Origin: Parvularculaceae bacterium
GTDB lineage: Bacteria > Pseudomonadota > Alphaproteobacteria > Caulobacterales > Parvularculaceae
NCBI GenBank assembly: GCA_028284065.1
Contig: JANQSJ010000007.1
Location: 186,001 to 250,000 of the forward strand
DNA: 64,000 nt
Direction of reading: 5' to 3'
The position numbers were made by a program, and so were the translations under genes. Positions 23,816 through 31,845 of the stretch are shown here, piece by piece. Each line of letters begins with the position of its first letter. Position 1 is the first letter of the stretch. Below the pieces are notes generated by a model that worked only from the letters and a program-made list of their open reading frames with translations, made no database searches and had not been told where the DNA came from.

Positions 23816-24195
23816 TGCGCCCTTCCCTTCAACGCTGCGGTGCGCGCAAGCAGTCCGTCCTCGCCGCTTCGGCTGACATCATACGTTATCTGGACGACGC
23901 CTCGCCGCACTTCAATCCCGGTGCGGACATAATCGAAGTCGCGGCCCGCAAATGTCGCGCGATTTTCAGAGGCGCCCTCCGCCGCCGGTTCGACGCGCGC
24001 CAGCTCTTCCACCATCAGATTGTTCGCGAGGAGCGAGGCGAGAAAACGGTCCTCCGCCCGCGCCATATAGCGCGCGGTCTGGCTGAGCAACGCAACAAGG
24101 CTCATCACGACGCCGGCCATGATCGCAAACGCGACAAGGGTCTCCACAAGCGTCAGGCCGCTTTGCGCAACGCCTTTGTCGGTACGCCCGATCAT
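23812..24195 (-). CDS. gspI: Type II secretion minor pseudopilin GspI
   Basis: A 127-residue minor pseudopilin with cleavage site QSG followed by LTLVETLVAFAIMAGVVMSL, Glu at +5. The short body has LLANNLMVEELARVEP and FDYVRTGIEVRRGVVQITYDV, the normal GspI layout. It is thought to start pseudopilus assembly. It overlaps gspH and gspJ by 4 bases each. Confidence 0.9.
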   Translation of the reverse strand: MIGRTDKGVAQSGLTLVETLVAFAIMAGVVMSLVALLSQTARYMARAEDRFLASLLANNLMVEELARVEPAAEGASENRATFAGRDFDYVRTGIEVRRGVVQITYDVSRSGEDGLLARTAALKGRAQ

Positions 24196-24800
24196 TCGCG
24201 CGCCAGATCTATCTCGCCGTTCGCGCGAACGGAGACGATGAAAGCCGAGCGGCGATCTTCAAACCGCGCGTCGAAGCCCGCGGCGAGGCCAAGGGGATCA
24301 AGCGCAAGCGTCTCCAAGCCCTCGCGGTCCGCGTCCGCGTCAGCTTCGTTCGCGGTTTCGCCCAGTGCGGTTCCGAACCCCGGCCCGCCATAGCCCACAA
24401 AGGCCCCGCCGCCGGCGCCGCCGTTCAGCGCGTCTGCGTTGTCGGCGATTGCGCCGTCGAGCGCGATCGAAAAACTGACATTGCGCCGCGCAGGTCGAGA
24501 GGCATTCTCCATCCGCCAGTCGTCGCCGTCCCGGCGGGCAATGCGATAGTCCGCATCCGTCCATTCAAGGCGCCGATCGACGCCGGAGAAAACGACTTCA
24601 TCTAGGGCCTGCGTCACGCGCGCGGCGAACCGCTCCGCCTCCTCGCGCGCAGGGGGACGGCGCGGCGGCGCGCTCATCACCACGACGCCGGCGGCGAAGC
24701 TGACGATGATGAGCCCGACAAGGAGTTCGATCAGCGTGACGCCGCGCTCACCCGACCGCATCAGGCGCCTTGGCGCCGCCGGTGCGTTACGCCTCTTCAT
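24192..24800 (-). CDS. gspH: Type II secretion minor pseudopilin GspH
   Basis: A 202-residue pseudopilin with ERG followed by VTLIELLVGLIIVSFAAGVVV, Glu at +5, then the GspH-type AERFAARVTQALDEVVFSGV helix. A Gly/Ala/Asp-rich stretch (about residues 125-160) is probably a loop. The start overlaps the gspG stop by 14 bases. An internal ATG at 24761 is a possible alternative start that would shorten the leader. Confidence 0.87.
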   Translation of the reverse strand: MKRRNAPAAPRRLMRSGERGVTLIELLVGLIIVSFAAGVVVMSAPPRRPPAREEAERFAARVTQALDEVVFSGVDRRLEWTDADYRIARRDGDDWRMENASRPARRNVSFSIALDGAIADNADALNGGAGGGAFVGYGGPGFGTALGETANEADADADREGLETLALDPLGLAAGFDARFEDRRSAFIVSVRANGEIDLARE

Positions 24801-25251
24801 CCGCCCAGTTGCCGATATCGGCGTTCAGACCCTCGCCGCCCTCGCGTCCGTCCGCGCCATAGGAAAAAATATCGACGACCCCCCTCTCGCCGGGAAACCG
24901 GTACTGATACGGATTGCCCCAGGGATCGAGGGGCGCGCCGCCGCGCAAATAGCCGCCGGGCCGGAACGAGGCGGCGGGCGCAACGTTCGACGGCTCGCGC
25001 ACCAGCGCTTCAAGGCCCTGCTCCGTCGTCGGATAATTGAACATGTCGAGCCTGAACTGATCGAGCGCGCTTTCGATGACGCCGATGTCGATCTGCGCCT
25101 TGCGAACGGCCGCGCGATCGCGCTCCGGCAGGACATTCACCACCACGAGGGCGGAAATCAGGGAAATGATCGACAGCACCACGAGCAGTTCGACCATGGT
25201 GATGCCGCGCTCCGCCGCGGGCGTCTTATGAAGGTGCGTGTCGCGTCGCAT
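24787..25251 (-). CDS. gspG: Type II secretion major pseudopilin GspG
   Basis: The 154-residue main subunit of the pseudopilus. The motif ERG-ITMVELLVVLSIISLISALVV with Glu at +5 is followed by the GspG hallmark LDQFRLDMFNYPTTEQGLEALV. The calcium-site C-terminus is FSYGADGREGGEGLNADIGNW. All these are classic GspG features. A 127-base gap without a gene separates it from gspF. Confidence 0.95.
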   Translation of the reverse strand: MRRDTHLHKTPAAERGITMVELLVVLSIISLISALVVVNVLPERDRAAVRKAQIDIGVIESALDQFRLDMFNYPTTEQGLEALVREPSNVAPAASFRPGGYLRGGAPLDPWGNPYQYRFPGERGVVDIFSYGADGREGGEGLNADIGNWADEEA

Positions 25252-25378
25252 GGGTTTCGTCTCCTCGCTCAGCGTCGGGCCGTCCGGGCGCCGCCGCTCG
25301 CGCCGTCAGGTAGCATTCGCCGGCGCGTAAGGCCACGCTCAACCGCGGGCGTCTCAGGCCCCTGTCCCACCCTGCGCC

Positions 25379-26596
25379 CTACATCGCCGCGAGGCTGTTC
25401 AGCCGCAGGATCGGCAGCATGATCGACACGGTGATAAGCATCACCACACCGCCCATAACGATGATGATTAACGGTTCGAGCAGCCTCAACGCCACCGCCG
25501 ATGCGGCGTCGAAGTCTTCTTCTAGCTGTTCGGCGGCCCGATCCAGCAATTGCGGGAGCTTGCCCGCCCGTTCGCCCGCCGCGACCATGTGGGTCATCAT
25601 CGGCGGCAGGGCGTCGGCGCGCCTGATCGCCGCCGCGAGGGACGCGCCCTCGCGCACCTGGTCAATGGCCGCGTCGAGCCGCTTGCCGATATGCGCGTTC
25701 GACACAGTGCGCCGGGCGCCGGCGAGGCTGTCCAGCAACGGCGCATCGCCGCCGAAAAGCGTCGACAGGGTCCGCGCGAAACGTGCGCCCTCAAGCCCGC
25801 GCAGGAGCCCGCCGATGACCGGAATATTCAGAACCGCAGCGTCGAACCGCAGTTTGAACCGAGGCGTCTTCAGTCCACGCCACAGCCCTATCCCACCCGC
25901 GAAGGCGCCGAGCAGCAACCATAAGCCATACGCGGAGAGGAAATCCGACATCGCCACGACCAGTTGCGTAACCGCCGGCAGCTGCGCGTCGAACGCCTGG
26001 AACTGCTCGATGATGCGCGGCACGACCTGGGTCATCAGGGCGGCGATGACCCCCCCGGCGAAGACAAAGAGGGCGGCCGGATAGATCAGCGCGCCCATCG
26101 CCTTGCTCAGCATAGAGCGGTTTTTCTCCAGCATGGTGGCGAGCCGGTCGAGCGATTCATCGAGTTTGCCCGACGCTTCGCCCGCCGCGACGACGGCGCA
26201 GTAAAGGTCGGAGAACGAGCCGCCGTCCTGGCGCAAGGCTTCGGCGAGGGCGCGCCCCTCCATCACCCGCTCGCGCACGGCGAGCAACCGCCGCCGCGCA
26301 TTCGGCCTATCGGACTGCAGCGCCACCGCGTTCAGCGCCTCCTCCACCGGCGTTGAGGCGCCGATCAGCACCGCAAGCTGGCGCGTCAACAGAACGAGCT
26401 GCTTACCGGAGATTTTGCGGCCCGCCCCGCCGCCGCCTTTCTCGCCGCCGCGCTCCTTCGCGGCGTTAAGCGCAATCGGGGTCAGCGCCAGCCGACGCAA
26501 CTCGGCCCGGGCCGAGCGCGGCGTTTCTGCGGAAACGACCCCGCGCTTCGTCCGCCCGCCGGCGTCCAATGCTTCGTATTCAAACGACGGCGCCAT
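25379..26596 (-). CDS. gspF: Type II secretion inner-membrane platform protein GspF
   Basis: A 405-residue polytopic platform protein with two GspF domains. The first reads LTRQLAVLIGASTPVEEALNAV. The second reads FARTLSTLFGGDAPLLDSLAGA. Three membrane helices are visible (about ALFVFAGGVIAALMTQVVP, GLWLLLGAFAGGIGLW and LIIIVMGGVVMLITVSIMLPI). I chose the ATG at 26596 (MAPSFEYEALDAGG), which overlaps the gspE stop by 17 bases, since that is the conserved GspF beginning. Confidence 0.93.
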   Translation of the reverse strand: MAPSFEYEALDAGGRTKRGVVSAETPRSARAELRRLALTPIALNAAKERGGEKGGGGAGRKISGKQLVLLTRQLAVLIGASTPVEEALNAVALQSDRPNARRRLLAVRERVMEGRALAEALRQDGGSFSDLYCAVVAAGEASGKLDESLDRLATMLEKNRSMLSKAMGALIYPAALFVFAGGVIAALMTQVVPRIIEQFQAFDAQLPAVTQLVVAMSDFLSAYGLWLLLGAFAGGIGLWRGLKTPRFKLRFDAAVLNIPVIGGLLRGLEGARFARTLSTLFGGDAPLLDSLAGARRTVSNAHIGKRLDAAIDQVREGASLAAAIRRADALPPMMTHMVAAGERAGKLPQLLDRAAEQLEEDFDAASAVALRLLEPLIIIVMGGVVMLITVSIMLPILRLNSLAAM

Positions 26597-28139
26597 CGTC
26601 GTCCTGGCGCACCACGCGCAACACTTCCTCGATCGACGTCTCGCCCGCGAGCACGTGGTGGAACCCGCATTCGGCGAGCGTCTCCGCATCGCGCGCCGCA
26701 AACGCGGCGTCAGCGATCCGCGCCTCGCCCGCATCGTTGTGAATGCGTTCGCGGGTCGCGGCGTCGACGATCATCAGCTCATAGACGCCGAGCCGTCCTT
26801 CATAGCCGGAATGCCCGCATCGGGCGCAGCCGACGGGCCGGTAAATCCGCACATCCTTGTCGCTTTCGGAGAGGCCGAGAAGCTCGCGTTCGGCCGCATC
26901 AGGCGCGGACGGCTTCTTGCACGACGGACACAGCCGCCGCACCAGCCGCTGCGCCAGCACGCCGGCGAGGGTCGAGGACAAGAGGAACGGTTCAGCGCCC
27001 ATGTCGCGCAGGCGGGTCACCGCGCCGACGGCGGAATTCGTGTGGATCGTCGACAAGACGAGGTGGCCTGTCAGCGCGGCGCGGATCGCGATGTCGGCGG
27101 TCTCCGCATCTCTGATCTCGCCGACCATAACAATATCAGGGTCCTGACGCAGGATCGCGCGAAGCCCCGCAGCGAACGTCATGCCCACCTTTGGATTGAT
27201 CTGCGTCTGGCCGACGCCGTCGATGGCGTATTCGACCGGGTCCTCAACAGTCAGAATATTGAGGCTCGGATCATTCAGGAGCGACAGCGACGCGTAAAGC
27301 GTCGTCGTCTTGCCGGAGCCGGTCGGGCCGGTGACAAGAATAATTCCGTTCGGGCGTTTGAGGATCGTCTTCAGGCGCGCCAGCGTCGCCGGCGGCATGC
27401 CAAGCGCGTCGAGATCAAGGCGCGCCTCGTCCTTGTCGAGGATACGCATCACCACGCGCTCCCCGAACCGCGCCGGCAGCGTGGAGACGCGCACGTCCAC
27501 GGTCTTGCCGCCGAGCGCGATTGAAATCCGTCCGTCCTGCGGCACCCGCTTCTCGGCGATGTCGAGGCGCGCCATCACCTTAATGCGGCTGACGAGCGAC
27601 GGCGTCGCGCGCGCCGGGAGGGACAACACCTCCCGCAAGACGCCGTCGACGCGCAGCCGGATCGACAACCCGCGCTCATAGGGCTCCACGTGGATGTCCG
27701 ACGCCTTGGTCTTGACCGCTTCGGCGATGACGCCATTGATGAGGCGGATCACCGGCGCATCGTCGTCGCTGTCAAGAAGGTCGGCGGTCGTCGGCAGGCC
27801 TTCGGCGAGGGCCGTCAAATCGTCATCGCCGCCGGCGAATTCCTCAGCATCAAGATTAGAGACCGCGTAAATCTCTGACATGCGCCGATCGAACGCCTCC
27901 TGGGGCATTTCCTCAACGACGATTGGCCCGCCGACGGCGCGCCGCGTCTCGATCAGCGCTAGCGGGTCCGGCGCGCCGCGCGCGCCGACGACCGCCGGAC
28001 GCGCGGCCGGGTCAAGCAAAAGGAGCCCGCGCTCCTTGGCGAACGCATAGGTGAGCCGCGTCAGCAGATGCGGCGCATCGACCGCGGGCGGAGGCGCCCC
28101 GGCATTGGCGGGCGCGACGGTTTCGCCGGCGCCGCTCAT
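26580..28139 (-). CDS. gspE: Type II secretion ATPase GspE
   Basis: The 519-residue hexameric ATPase that powers pseudopilus assembly. Walker A is GPTGSGKTTTLYASL, the Asp box is ILTVEDPVEYAIDG, Walker B is ILRQDPDIVMVGEIRD, and the His box is TGHLVLSTIHTNSAVGA. The zinc-binding tetracysteine loop CPSC...CARCGHSGYEGR is present. The N-terminal part (LIETRRAVGGPIVVEEMP) matches the GspE N1 domain that docks on GspL. Confidence 0.95.
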   Translation of the reverse strand: MSGAGETVAPANAGAPPPAVDAPHLLTRLTYAFAKERGLLLLDPAARPAVVGARGAPDPLALIETRRAVGGPIVVEEMPQEAFDRRMSEIYAVSNLDAEEFAGGDDDLTALAEGLPTTADLLDSDDDAPVIRLINGVIAEAVKTKASDIHVEPYERGLSIRLRVDGVLREVLSLPARATPSLVSRIKVMARLDIAEKRVPQDGRISIALGGKTVDVRVSTLPARFGERVVMRILDKDEARLDLDALGMPPATLARLKTILKRPNGIILVTGPTGSGKTTTLYASLSLLNDPSLNILTVEDPVEYAIDGVGQTQINPKVGMTFAAGLRAILRQDPDIVMVGEIRDAETADIAIRAALTGHLVLSTIHTNSAVGAVTRLRDMGAEPFLLSSTLAGVLAQRLVRRLCPSCKKPSAPDAAERELLGLSESDKDVRIYRPVGCARCGHSGYEGRLGVYELMIVDAATRERIHNDAGEARIADAAFAARDAETLAECGFHHVLAGETSIEEVLRVVRQDDDGAVV

Positions 28140-30559
28140 TCTCCCTCCTCCCGAAGCGCCGCCTGCGCAGTCGAGAAGGTATTCAGGTCGCGGCCCGGCG
28201 ACGGCATCGGCAGGGGCGGCATATCGTCCGTACGGAAAGAAACAGGCGGCCCTGACGGCGCGACGTCTCCGGGCGCGGCGTCCCCAGTTTCAATCGCCGC
28301 GGCCGGCCCTGCCGCGTCCCCTGGATCGGTGAGCTGCGTCGGCGCATCTTGCGCCGGCAGCGGCTCGATCGGCGTTTCTTCGATGGACGTCGCCGGAGCT
28401 GGAGCAGGCGCAGAAGACGGCGGCGTGGGCGGCGTGGACGTCAACGTCGGCATTGAAGCAGACCCAGCGGGGGCCGCAGGCTCGGATGTCGACGTGCGGC
28501 GCGCGCCGAAGGCGTCGGACGGCCCCCCAAACGGCAGCGTGCGGCGCAAATTGCCCGGCGGCGCCGGCCCGATACCCGTCGCTTCGTCTATGAGGCGCTC
28601 CATTTCTGACACCGCTCTGCCGTCGTCCAGCAATCCGCGCGCCCGGATATAGTCGACCTTGCGCGAGGTCGCCGTGCGCGCCGTCGCGCTGTCGCGAATG
28701 ATCGTCGGGCGGATGAACACCATAAGGTTCCGCCGGTCGCGCGAGTTCGCGGTATTTCGAAAGAGATTGCCGGCGAGCGGAATGTCGCCGAGAAGCGGCA
28801 CCTTGTTCTGGCGTTCCTCATCCTCCTGGCTGATCAGCCCGCCAATCACCAGAATGTCGCCGTCGTCAACGAGAGCGACGGTCTCGATCGACCTTGTGTT
28901 CGTGATGAGGTCCGTCGACGACGCGATGATCTGCCCCTCGACGCTTGAGACTTCCTGCATAATCGTCAGCGTCACGGTGTCGCCGTCGCTTATCCGCGGC
29001 GTCACCTCCAGAATGACGCCTACTTCCTCCCTTGAGACGGTTCTGAAGGCGCCGTTGAAATTGTCGCCGATGGCCTCGCCGGTGGTGATTGGAATCTCCT
29101 GCCCGACATTGAGCCGCGCCGGCTGATTGTCGAGCGTGACCACGGACGGCAAGCTCAAAACGTTCGTGTTGGTGTCCTGCTGCAACGCGGTCACGACCGC
29201 AGCGTAGATGTTGCCGTCGTCGGTCTGGCCGCCGCCGCCGAACGCGACCCCATTCAGCCCGAGGAGCGAGCCGAGCGCCGCCTGAAGAACGTCATTCTCC
29301 AGAACACCGGCGCCGTTCGTCGTCGCGTCGTCGCCGGAGACGAAAGACTGCGCGAATGAACTCAAAAGGTTCGCTTGCGATTCGGAAAAGTTGGTCGTCG
29401 TAAACGGCACGACGCCGTTGCCGGAGCCGGAGATGAGGTATTCGACGCCAAGCTGGCGGGCGGCGGTCTCCGAGATTTCGACGATGATCGCCTCGACCTG
29501 AACCTGCGCCGGGCGGACGTCGAGTTCGAAAATAGCGCGGCGCAGCGTCTGCTGAATTCCCGCATCGCCTGAAATGATGATGGAGTTGGTCGGTTTGTCG
29601 ACGGATATTATGGCGCGCTGGCCGCCGCGGCGCGCCGCTTGTCCGTCCTCGCCAGGATCGCGCGGCTGGGCGTCGGCGAGTTCGCGCAAGGTGACGGCAA
29701 GGGTTTCCGCATCCTGATGGGCGAGGCGAATGACGGCCACGTCGGATGTCGATTCGCCGATGCGATCGAGTTCGCTGACAACCGTCAGGAGACGGCGCAA
29801 CAGCACAGGCTCCGCCCTGACAATGACGCTGTTTGTCGCCTCCACCGGCACGACGCTGACGCCGCCGCGTCGGCCGCCTTCCTCTTCGCCGAGTTCCTGC
29901 GCCAATTGCCTGACAACGCCGGCGACCTCCGTTGCGGAGGCGTTCTGCAGCGTCACCGTCCGGTAGACGCGGGTGTCTCGGTCGATTTCCGCAAGCACCT
30001 GCCGCATGCGCTCTATATTGTCCTCGCTGTCGACGAGAATGAGCGCGTTGCCGCCGTTCACCGGATTGACGACACCGCGTTCGCTGACGATTTGCGACAG
30101 GCTCGCCGCGGCGTTGCGCGCCTCGACATATTGCAGGCGGACGATCTGGGTGACGATGTCGCCGGGACGCCCCTCGCCGACCGGCCCTGCGGCGCGCGCG
30201 CCGAATTGCAGCGGCACAATCTTGTAGCTGTCGCCGTTTATCGGCGTCGCGACAAAGCCTGTGACGCGCAGAGCGGCCTGGAAGAGCTCCCACGCCTCAT
30301 TCGGGCAGAGCCCGCCATTCGGGCCGGATTTAATCGTGATGCGTCCGTTCACCTGGGGCGCAACGACGAACTTCTTGCCTGTCCTCAGCGCAATCTCGTC
30401 GACAACGGCGGAAATGTCGGCGTCCTCGTAATTGATCGATCCCTGGCACGTTTCGGGCGACTGCGCAGCGGCGGGGGCGGCTGCGATAAACGCGCACCCG
30501 CACGCTGCGGCGAACGCCGGCCCCGTAAGTCGGGCAAAGGCGCGTTGGCGTTTACTCAT
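28136..30559 (-). CDS. gspD: Type II secretion outer-membrane secretin GspD
   Basis: An 807-residue secretin with signal peptide (ending AAAPAAAQ). The N0 domain (INYEDADISAVVDEIALRTG) is followed by N1-N3 repeats (VRLQYVEARNAAASLSQIV, VTLQNASATEVAGVVRQL, IRLAHQDAETLAVTLREL). The secretin core has VQVEAIIVEISE, LSLPSVVTLDNQPARLNVGQEIP and VGVILEVTPRISDGDTVTL, ending LMVFIRPTIIRD. A 150-residue Pro/Ala/Ser-rich tail follows, longer than usual, and could hold the pilotin-binding S-domain. I chose the ATG at 30559 (MSKRQRAF), with GGAG 8 bases upstream. It overlaps the gspC stop. Confidence 0.94.
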   Translation of the reverse strand: MSKRQRAFARLTGPAFAAACGCAFIAAAPAAAQSPETCQGSINYEDADISAVVDEIALRTGKKFVVAPQVNGRITIKSGPNGGLCPNEAWELFQAALRVTGFVATPINGDSYKIVPLQFGARAAGPVGEGRPGDIVTQIVRLQYVEARNAAASLSQIVSERGVVNPVNGGNALILVDSEDNIERMRQVLAEIDRDTRVYRTVTLQNASATEVAGVVRQLAQELGEEEGGRRGGVSVVPVEATNSVIVRAEPVLLRRLLTVVSELDRIGESTSDVAVIRLAHQDAETLAVTLRELADAQPRDPGEDGQAARRGGQRAIISVDKPTNSIIISGDAGIQQTLRRAIFELDVRPAQVQVEAIIVEISETAARQLGVEYLISGSGNGVVPFTTTNFSESQANLLSSFAQSFVSGDDATTNGAGVLENDVLQAALGSLLGLNGVAFGGGGQTDDGNIYAAVVTALQQDTNTNVLSLPSVVTLDNQPARLNVGQEIPITTGEAIGDNFNGAFRTVSREEVGVILEVTPRISDGDTVTLTIMQEVSSVEGQIIASSTDLITNTRSIETVALVDDGDILVIGGLISQEDEERQNKVPLLGDIPLAGNLFRNTANSRDRRNLMVFIRPTIIRDSATARTATSRKVDYIRARGLLDDGRAVSEMERLIDEATGIGPAPPGNLRRTLPFGGPSDAFGARRTSTSEPAAPAGSASMPTLTSTPPTPPSSAPAPAPATSIEETPIEPLPAQDAPTQLTDPGDAAGPAAAIETGDAAPGDVAPSGPPVSFRTDDMPPLPMPSPGRDLNTFSTAQAALREEGE

Positions 30560-31643
30560 CCACATCTCCATCGCCGGCCAACAGCGACACGGTCAACGGC
30601 AGCCGAACGCCATCTCGTTCAACCACGAGGTCCGCGCTCTCAGCGCCCGCAAGGGACTGCAAGCGACGGGAAATCGCAGCCGGACTGTCGCCAAGGGGCC
30701 GCCCGTTTATCAACAGCAAGACGTCCCCCGGCCTAAGGCCAGCAGCGCGAAAGGCCGCGCCCCGCGGCCCCGGATTGAGGACGACCCGCAAGCTTCCCCC
30801 GTCCTGCAACCGCGTGTCGATGCGCACCAGTTCCGTCCAGTCATCAAGCGTCGCCGGGCGCCTTGTCCCGCCGCCCCTGCGCGCCGCTCTTCCGCCGCCT
30901 GCGGTCGCTGTCGGGTCAGATGTCTCTGCAGATTCCGCACCGGATGGCCCGGCGGCGCGCACAGGCGGAAACTCCGGCGCTTCGCGAAGGTTGCGATTTA
31001 TCATCGTCAGCGATTCGCGCACGCCATTCCGGCGCAGGGTCACCTGTTCGCGGCGCGCGCTTTCGAGAACGACATTCGGAGCGACGGTATCGCCAAGGCT
31101 GAAAATCTCCTGTCCGCCGTCCGCGGTCTGGATGATCGCCGTCGTCGCGTCGCCGTCCAATCGGACGCCGTGGAGCACCAGATTCAAGGCCGTTTCCTCC
31201 AGCGCCTCCTCGGCGTCGACGACGGGCTCAGCGGCCGGCGCGGGCTGACCTTGCGCAACGCGAAACGGGTTGACCGGCCCCGCCGCAGCCGCCCCGTCCC
31301 CGCTTAACGGTTGAGCGGCGCTTTCCGGCATCCGGTCCGGCGTCGGCAAAGGCGCCGCGACCAAGAACGCCAGCCGCGCAGCCACGAGCCCCGTCGCGGC
31401 CGCAAGCGCCATTTCCGCAATCGACACGCCGCGCGGCCGACGTTCGCTGCGCGCCTTTCGGGATTTGGCGCCGCGAAACGCGCTGTCTGCAAGCGCACCG
31501 AGCCCTCCGGCGCCTGCGCTCGCGGAGACGGATGCGTCCCCTCGCGCGATGCTGCGGTCATCGTACGGCTTATCCTGCGGCCCGGGGGTCGCGGTCATGG
31601 CCGCCTGCGGCGGCTCCATCATCGGTCGCGCGATGGTCGTCAT
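30552..31643 (-). CDS. gspC: Type II secretion inner-membrane protein GspC
   Basis: A 363-residue bitopic protein that links the platform to the secretin. An extended disordered N-terminus (about 70 residues) precedes one helix (GVSIAEMALAAATGLVAARLAFLVAA). The homology region reads LNLVLHGVRLDGDATTAIIQ and EIFSLGDTVAPNVVLESARREQVTLRRNG. A C-terminal PDZ domain (FRAAGLRPGDVLLLINGRPL) completes the classic GspC order. It is the first gene of the operon. Confidence 0.92.
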   Translation of the reverse strand: MTTIARPMMEPPQAAMTATPGPQDKPYDDRSIARGDASVSASAGAGGLGALADSAFRGAKSRKARSERRPRGVSIAEMALAAATGLVAARLAFLVAAPLPTPDRMPESAAQPLSGDGAAAAGPVNPFRVAQGQPAPAAEPVVDAEEALEETALNLVLHGVRLDGDATTAIIQTADGGQEIFSLGDTVAPNVVLESARREQVTLRRNGVRESLTMINRNLREAPEFPPVRAAGPSGAESAETSDPTATAGGGRAARRGGGTRRPATLDDWTELVRIDTRLQDGGSLRVVLNPGPRGAAFRAAGLRPGDVLLLINGRPLGDSPAAISRRLQSLAGAESADLVVERDGVRLPLTVSLLAGDGDVDE

Positions 31644-31799
31644 GGGCTAAAGCGCTGTCTTTCCCGGCCAATATCCAGCGGCGCGCCTAAGGTCTTACAG
31701 CGAGCCGCAAGGAATGCACAATCAGGCGGGCCGAAGCTCCATGCCAGCACAACCCGGCTCAGCGGCCCGTTCGCCGGCGCGCCGGGCCCGTTAACGAAA

Positions 31800-31823
31800 A
31801 GGGGCGCTCGCAAGAGCGCCCCT
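31800..31823 (-). terminator. Strong Rho-independent terminator after the TonB receptor gene
   Basis: The minus-strand 10-bp perfect stem AGGGGCGCTC/GAGCGCCCCT with a 4-base loop is followed by TTTCGTT. It lies 23 bases after the TonB receptor stop and separates that gene from the gspC operon on the same strand. Confidence 0.85.
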
Positions 31824-31845
31824 AAACGTCCAAATGCGCCGGGCG

